From positions 23,951,202 to 24,015,201 of the forward strand of contig NC_092653.1 in assembly GCF_032118995.1 (NCBI RefSeq): 64,000 nucleotides of DNA. The letters are read 5' to 3'. Numbering within the stretch: the first letter of the stretch is position 1; each line of letters begins with the position of its first letter. Below the pieces are notes generated by a model. That model saw only the letters and a program-made list of their open reading frames with translations. It ran no database searches and was not told the DNA's origin. Made by a program: the position numbers and the translations under genes. Shown one piece after another: positions 59,460-64,000 of this stretch. Origin of the DNA: Asterias amurensis (lineage: Eukaryota > Echinodermata > Asteroidea > Forcipulatida > Asteriidae).

Positions 59460-59598
59460 TTTGGGTTTGCTCAGTGGTTTCTTTCCCTGCCTTTCACCTA
59501 TGTGAACCCCGGTTCGAATCCCACCTCTGACCAGAGCCTTGCATGTGGATTGGGTTTTCAGTCTCTACCTGATTATGACCCCGTTTGGGGTTTTCCCC
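59460..59598 (+). repeat. tRNA-derived SINE, another type
   Basis: A head with GTTTGCTCAGTGGTTTC and the B box GGTTCGAATCC (59512-59522) is followed by 'cattgtggattgggttttcagtctctacctg'-like body and 'ggggttttcccc'. It abuts the MITE that starts at 59599. Confidence 0.6.
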
Positions 59599-59984
59599 TT
59601 AAAGGCAGTGGACACTATTGGTAATTGTCAAAGACTATGCCTTCAAAGTTGGTGTATCTCAACATATGCATTAATAACAAACCTGTGAAAATTTGAGCTT
59701 AATCGGTCATCGAACTTGCGATATAGTAATGAAAGAAAAAACACCCTTGTCACACGAAGTTGTGTCCGTTTAGATGGTTGATTTCGATACCTCAAGTTCT
59801 AAATCTGAGGTCTCTTAATCAAATTTGTGGGAAATTACTTCTTTCTCGAAAACTATGGCACTTCAGAGGGAGCCGTTTCTCACAATGTTTTATACCATCA
59901 ACCTCTCCCCATTACTCGTCACCATGAAAGGCTTTATGCTAATAATTATTTTGAGTAATTACCAATAGTGTCCACTGCCATTAA
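59599..59984 (+). mobile_element. TTAA-bounded GGCAGTGGACAC MITE, full length
   Basis: A 386-bp copy with TTAA at both ends, an intact left terminus (AAAGGCAGTGGACACTATTGG) and a single change in the right (CCACTGCCATTAA). It is most like the copy at 23105. Confidence 0.88.
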
Positions 59985-60451
59985 ACTGAGCATTCTTCTC
60001 GTTTCCTATTCATCCTGTTAGTGAGGCTAATTATGCCGTAGGGATGTTATAAATAAAACACAAATATATTCCCTCTAGGTAGGATTTCTGTTTTACCATT
60101 TCCTTCCGCTGGAAAGATAGCTGCCGCCTTCAAAGACCCGTCCTAAATTGGATTATTGGTCCTATCATCAATAATATACTTGGTATCAGTTCTGACACGT
60201 TCTGCACGTCGTGTCACCCGCCCTACCTGTTACGTGGTTATGGTGCACTTTATTCTGTATAAAACGTACGTATACAAGTTACGTGTAACGTATACGTACA
60301 CTGGGTAGCATTGAATGTTCATTTAGATTTCACCAAAGATTGCGAAAAACAATTTTATTAATCATAAACATCATGATTACCCAACATCATCCTGCTTTAG
60401 GCCGCCTCTCTAAAAATAAAAAGTTAAAAATGGGGAAAATACCTAAAAATC
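59985..60451. other. Spacer
   Basis: No gene or repeat was recognised. A 'cgtacgtatacaagttacgtgtaacgtatacgta' string at about 60265-60300 is locally palindromic. Confidence 0.4.
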
Positions 60452-60590
60452 TAATTCCGAGGTCTCGAAATCAAACTCGAATATTATTTTATTGAGAAAT
60501 TACTTCTTTCTCAAAAAAGACGTTACTTCAGAGGGAGCTGTTTCTCACAGTGTTTAATACTATCAAAAGCTCTCCAGTGCCTTTAAAGAT
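60452..60590 (+). mobile_element. TTAA-bounded GGCAGTGGACAC MITE, fragment
   Basis: The last third of the element ('gaggtctcgaaatcaaa', 'attacttctttctc', 'cttcagagggagctgtttctcaca', 'ccagtgcctttaaa') with the rest missing. Confidence 0.7.
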
Positions 60591-61965
60591 CCGTGTTTGA
60601 TTTAAGGCGCATCACCAATAATTTAGTCCAACCTGAATAGTGCAGGACTATTAGTTTGGACATCTGCACGTAGTTTCTCCATCTTCACATCCTTCCCTAC
60701 TCGTATTAGCGGAAGGTGTATCCTTCCCGACTCGTATTAGCGGAAGGTGTATACGTCAGACCCAACCTTTAAACAAGCAGGTGTGCCTCATTAAGGCTTG
60801 TTTCTAGTTTTTTGTTTATCCATGTATTTCCTTTAACCATCTTTTAGTAGCCGCATCTTAGAACGGATTATGAACCCTTGGAAAATCATGTAGTGCTCTC
60901 AGTGAGGTTATTATACAAGATTATCGACTTTAAAAACAAAGTAAACCTTTGACTTTTGGAACCGTTTGATTGTTTTAATCCTATATAAAGGTAGAAGGTA
61001 AATGTATATAATACAAATAAATAAATAAACATTTCATTTTAGGTGGTCGCGTTTGTTGAGAAGCGCCGAAAATCTGGAGCGAATGAGTCCCGGCTGGAAG
61101 AATAATATCTAATAGGAATTCACAATCTGAAAAGCAGTTGTACTGAAAGCAACGCTAAGTATCGGGCAGTGACCAAATGACCATTTTTCCACATGAAAAA
61201 TATGAAAAAAATATTTTTAAAATTAGCGATTGTAAATTTACGCATTTAATTTGTTTTGATGTTTTCTGCTAAGTACAATTCCCCGGGCGGTGGAGCCTAT
61301 GTCTTTTTGTGATGGGTTAAAAAAAACAGTTTTACCCGACCCCATATAATTATTTCGTGCACAAAATTGAACAAACGTACTAAATAAATTAATTTGGAAA
61401 TTAATATACAGCCCTTCCCAGATCTACACCTCTGATAAAGTTGAGCATCTGTTCGTTTGTAGATGGAGGTTTGCAGTGGTCCCTTGTTAGGAAGATCTTT
61501 CCAAACAAATAAATAAACAACCAATAATTAGATTGCAGTAGTCTAATTGACATTGTCCAGTTTGCAACACGTCACACGCGACCTCATCGGTTTGTTGTTT
61601 TACGTGTTGGGTCACCCGTCTGACATGTTATTCTCACTCAGTGCGGCTCGTAAAGTACTCACGGAAACTGACTGTCACTTACTACAACTATTTTGCATTA
61701 GTTAGTCTTCTAGTTTTACTCGCCGGGGGTGATTCGTGTCAAATTTGTTCTTATGTTGTACTGTTTCTCGCATGTTTTTTTCCCATTCACCTCATTCGTC
61801 ATGAGACAATTGGAGTTAACTAAGAGGCAATAACCTTAGTTGTTCATGCTGAAAGATTTTGCGTTCATGTTTTCATGGACGCGGTCGGTTTCAGTTGCTT
61901 CGTCTCTTGAGGGAACGATGTCTTACTGTGCATTAATTCCTTTCTATATTTATCGTCTACTACAG
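60591..61965. other. Spacer before the GPR161-like gene
   Basis: At 60690-60755 'ac(t/g)cgtattagcggaaggtgtat' is directly duplicated. A repeat family C block lies at about 61030-61140. It ends with the putative acceptor at 61964-61965. No gene was recognised. Confidence 0.45.
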
Positions 61966-62229
61966 GATTTTCATCCACGTGGGAAATGATGGTCGTGCGG
62001 TGCTGTTAGAGACCACGTTCCACTCGTCGACGGCCGGCCCCCGAGTGCATCACTCTGGCATGAACTTTTCTCCATGATGAGGGGACAACAAAAAATGAAA
62101 TAAAATCGCGCTGATTTCAAGTCTCCTTTCACTGTGCATCAAACCAGCATATGAGATTTGTAGCGAGGTTTAAGTGCATGCCGCAAAAGGAGCGGCAATG
62201 CATTAAGACACCAAGCTGCTTTAACTCTA

Positions 62230-63369
62230 ATGGGATTACTAGTAAACACACGTCTCGGGTCCGCCACACTCGCCGGGATGTCTTCAACAAGTCCGTACCT
62301 TGTGAACTTTACGCCGTCGGCCGCGACTCCGGCCTGGGTCGTGGACTCTGCTGCTACCACCGTCGTCCAGATCTCAACCCTGATGGTGATTTTTATCGCA
62401 GCTTTCCTCGGTAACGGGGTGATATTTCTTGTCTTTGTTCGCAAACCATCACTGCTATCCGTCTCCAATCGGTTTGTTCTACACCTCGCCGTGTGCAACT
62501 TCCTCATGTGTGTTGTAGTGATGCCACCTGTTCTGGTATCAGTTATCTCAACGGATTGGATGTTATCTCAGCAGAGCTGTGCTGCGACTGGGTTCTTGAA
62601 CCTCCTTCTCTTTGCAGCTATTATTTTAACGTTAGTCATGATAACGGTGGACCGTTACATAGCTGTCATGTTACCGTTACTGTACTATACCTATATGACA
62701 ACTAGACGAGCGGCCCTTATGATCCTAGTGGTGTGGGTGCTAGCTCTGACATTCGCCCTCCCGCCTGTTCTTGGTTGGAGCTCGGTGTCCTATCACCCCC
62801 ATCGGTTCATCTGCACCGTGGCCGTGCCAACTGGGGACGCTTCTACAAGCGATGGGTATGAGATCTTTCTTATGGTCGGTGGATTCGCTATCCCACTTAC
62901 CTCAATGGCTTTCATGTACGGCCGGATGTACTTTGCAGCTAGGGACCTCCTAGCACGCGACCGGCACCGTTGGTTCAGGGTGCCCTCATCAGACAGGAAT
63001 GGTTCGAGTCCAAGTAGCTGCGCTCCCTTCCGGAGACCGCGGGGCCTCACGAGTGGAGGGATCAAGAAGATCTTACGAGTCCACATTGGGGACGAGTGGA
63101 GGACAGCCCAGACCGCCCTGATAGTCATGTTCAGTTTTGTCATTTCGTGGTTGCCGTATTACGTAGTCAGCTTCGTGGAGGTAGCCCTAAACAGACATGT
63201 GTCACCTTTTTGGGAGTGGATTCCACTTTGGTTGGCTTTCTCGAGCTGCGCGTTTAACCCGTACGTGTACGTATTCCGGAGTGCGTCCATGCGTCACCAT
63301 GCTTTGTCATTAGTTGGTGTGCATCGACGTAGTACCAAGGAGGCCAGATTTTTCATCGAGACTTCTTGA
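62230..63369 (+). CDS. Class A orphan GPCR, GPR161-like, single coding exon
   Basis: This encodes a 379-aa seven-helix receptor expected in the plasma or ciliary membrane. Helix 1 has GN (61-62), the helix 3 Cys is C117, DRY is intact (141-143), the loop 2 Cys is C195, helix 6 has SWLP (306-309) and helix 7 NPYVY (343-347). The stretch LPPVLGWSSV (177-186) after helix 4, and the SVSP/WLAFSS pattern before and in helix 7, recall vertebrate GPR161, a ciliary cAMP regulator of Hedgehog signalling. Unlike GPR161 the C-terminal tail is very short (about 30 residues), so a ciliary role is not implied. Other orphan amine-like receptors (GPR45/63/101) remain possible. A second ATG at 62278 has a better context and would remove 16 residues; an N-glycosylation sequon (NFT, 26) lies after both. 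The gene is GC-richer than its surroundings. Confidence 0.87.
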   Translation: MGLLVNTRLGSATLAGMSSTSPYLVNFTPSAATPAWVVDSAATTVVQISTLMVIFIAAFLGNGVIFLVFVRKPSLLSVSNRFVLHLAVCNFLMCVVVMPPVLVSVISTDWMLSQQSCAATGFLNLLLFAAIILTLVMITVDRYIAVMLPLLYYTYMTTRRAALMILVVWVLALTFALPPVLGWSSVSYHPHRFICTVAVPTGDASTSDGYEIFLMVGGFAIPLTSMAFMYGRMYFAARDLLARDRHRWFRVPSSDRNGSSPSSCAPFRRPRGLTSGGIKKILRVHIGDEWRTAQTALIVMFSFVISWLPYYVVSFVEVALNRHVSPFWEWIPLWLAFSSCAFNPYVYVFRSASMRHHALSLVGVHRRSTKEARFFIETS

Positions 63370-64000
63370 AACGTTGACTCCTTTAGCTCTGGGTGGTAAT
63401 TCGCACTTAATGACATCTTGGAGACATTCAGAAGTTTGGTCGAAACGTCACAAACTGTTTTATGCTCGTGCGAATATTGAAACAGAGATTCAATGATATT
63501 GCTTCCTCCTTGGACGGGTATTGCATCCCACACAAAAACCACGGGAGAGACTAATATAGTTTTAGCGGGATGTAGTCACTCGATGTCTATACAAACCGAG
63601 TAAGGAAGAAGGATAGTTAGTTAACTTATTTTGAGTTGGACACTTTAACTGAACTTTTTCACTATGAAGGCAGGGAACCTGACACGGCTGTACTGTTCCA
63701 CTTTTCGATAATTATCAATCACTCATCGAATGGTTATATATATTCGTAACATTCACAAATTAGAAAGAGAATTTACATGACGGCCTTTTTTAAAGCCCGG
63801 CCATAAGCCGTTTTGAAAACCCAATCCAAAAGTGTCCACCATATATATACAGAAAAGCCTTTTGAACATTACATTATTACCATTTAGTGGACTAAAAGTG
63901 GGTTTTTAGTGGATTTATAGTGGATTAAAACTTTTCTCTAAAGATCAAAAAACATTTTCCTCCTTCCATTCTTACAGAAATGGTGTATAGGCTGAAATAT
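63370..64000. other. Downstream region of the GPR161-like gene
   Basis: Likely 3' UTR and spacer. No AATAAA was found before the window ends; an ATTAAA variant lies at 63924-63929. No repeat was recognised. Confidence 0.4.

Noticed and set aside
62139-62507. 122-codon open frame on the minus strand
   Set aside because: It is antisense to the GPR161-like receptor and has no domain.

Overview
The window reads as a nuclear segment of an invertebrate deuterostome, most likely an echinoderm. Introns are GT-AG, short coding exons sit in AT-rich introns, two genes encode ependymin-related secreted proteins (a family expanded in marine invertebrates), two G-protein-coupled receptors have a single coding exon, and the spacers are crowded with short MITEs and tRNA-derived SINEs. 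The species is inferred, not shown. No rRNA or autonomous tRNA gene, CRISPR array, LTR element or virus-like element was recognised.

Six protein-coding genes are supported. (1) 408-11626 (+): a 13-exon ABCB-family half-transporter of 796 aa, with an extra N-terminal membrane region and a complete nucleotide-binding domain. (2) 20139-21311 (-): a single-exon class A GPCR of 390 aa, close to the GPR84/Tre1/moody group, with Asn-Arg-Val in place of DRY. (3) 25367-28979 (-) and (4) 32394-36414 (+): two divergent ependymin-related genes with six exons each and the same intron phases, coding for 238 and 222 aa. (5) 38145-48450 (+): a 20-exon CHFR orthologue of 736 aa with FHA, RING, a Cys-rich C-terminal region and a PBZ zinc finger; a noncoding first exon and a bidirectional-looking promoter lie upstream. 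(6) 62230-63369 (+): a single-coding-exon GPCR of 379 aa resembling GPR161, with a possible noncoding exon near 55.2-55.4 kb. The exon chains of genes 1, 3, 4 and 5 were joined by hand; each closes in frame with matching phases at every junction.

The rest is spacer and intron filled with dispersed elements. The commonest is a ~386-bp element with TTAA at both ends and GGCAGTGGACAC termini: six full-length copies, two shorter complete copies and two fragments. Others are a ~390-bp near-perfect foldback element also bounded by TTAA (2 copies), a GACCC-ended MITE (3), a 151-bp foldback MITE with an 8-bp target duplication, several other inverted-repeat elements, at least three tRNA-derived SINE families, and a dispersed repeat shared by introns of two genes and a 3' UTR. 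Local tandem arrays (310-bp, 155-bp, 61-bp, 18-bp and other units) are scattered through introns and spacers.

The genes do not form a pathway. The two ependymin-like genes are a local duplicate pair; the others are unrelated neighbours (membrane transport, receptor signalling, mitotic checkpoint ubiquitination).
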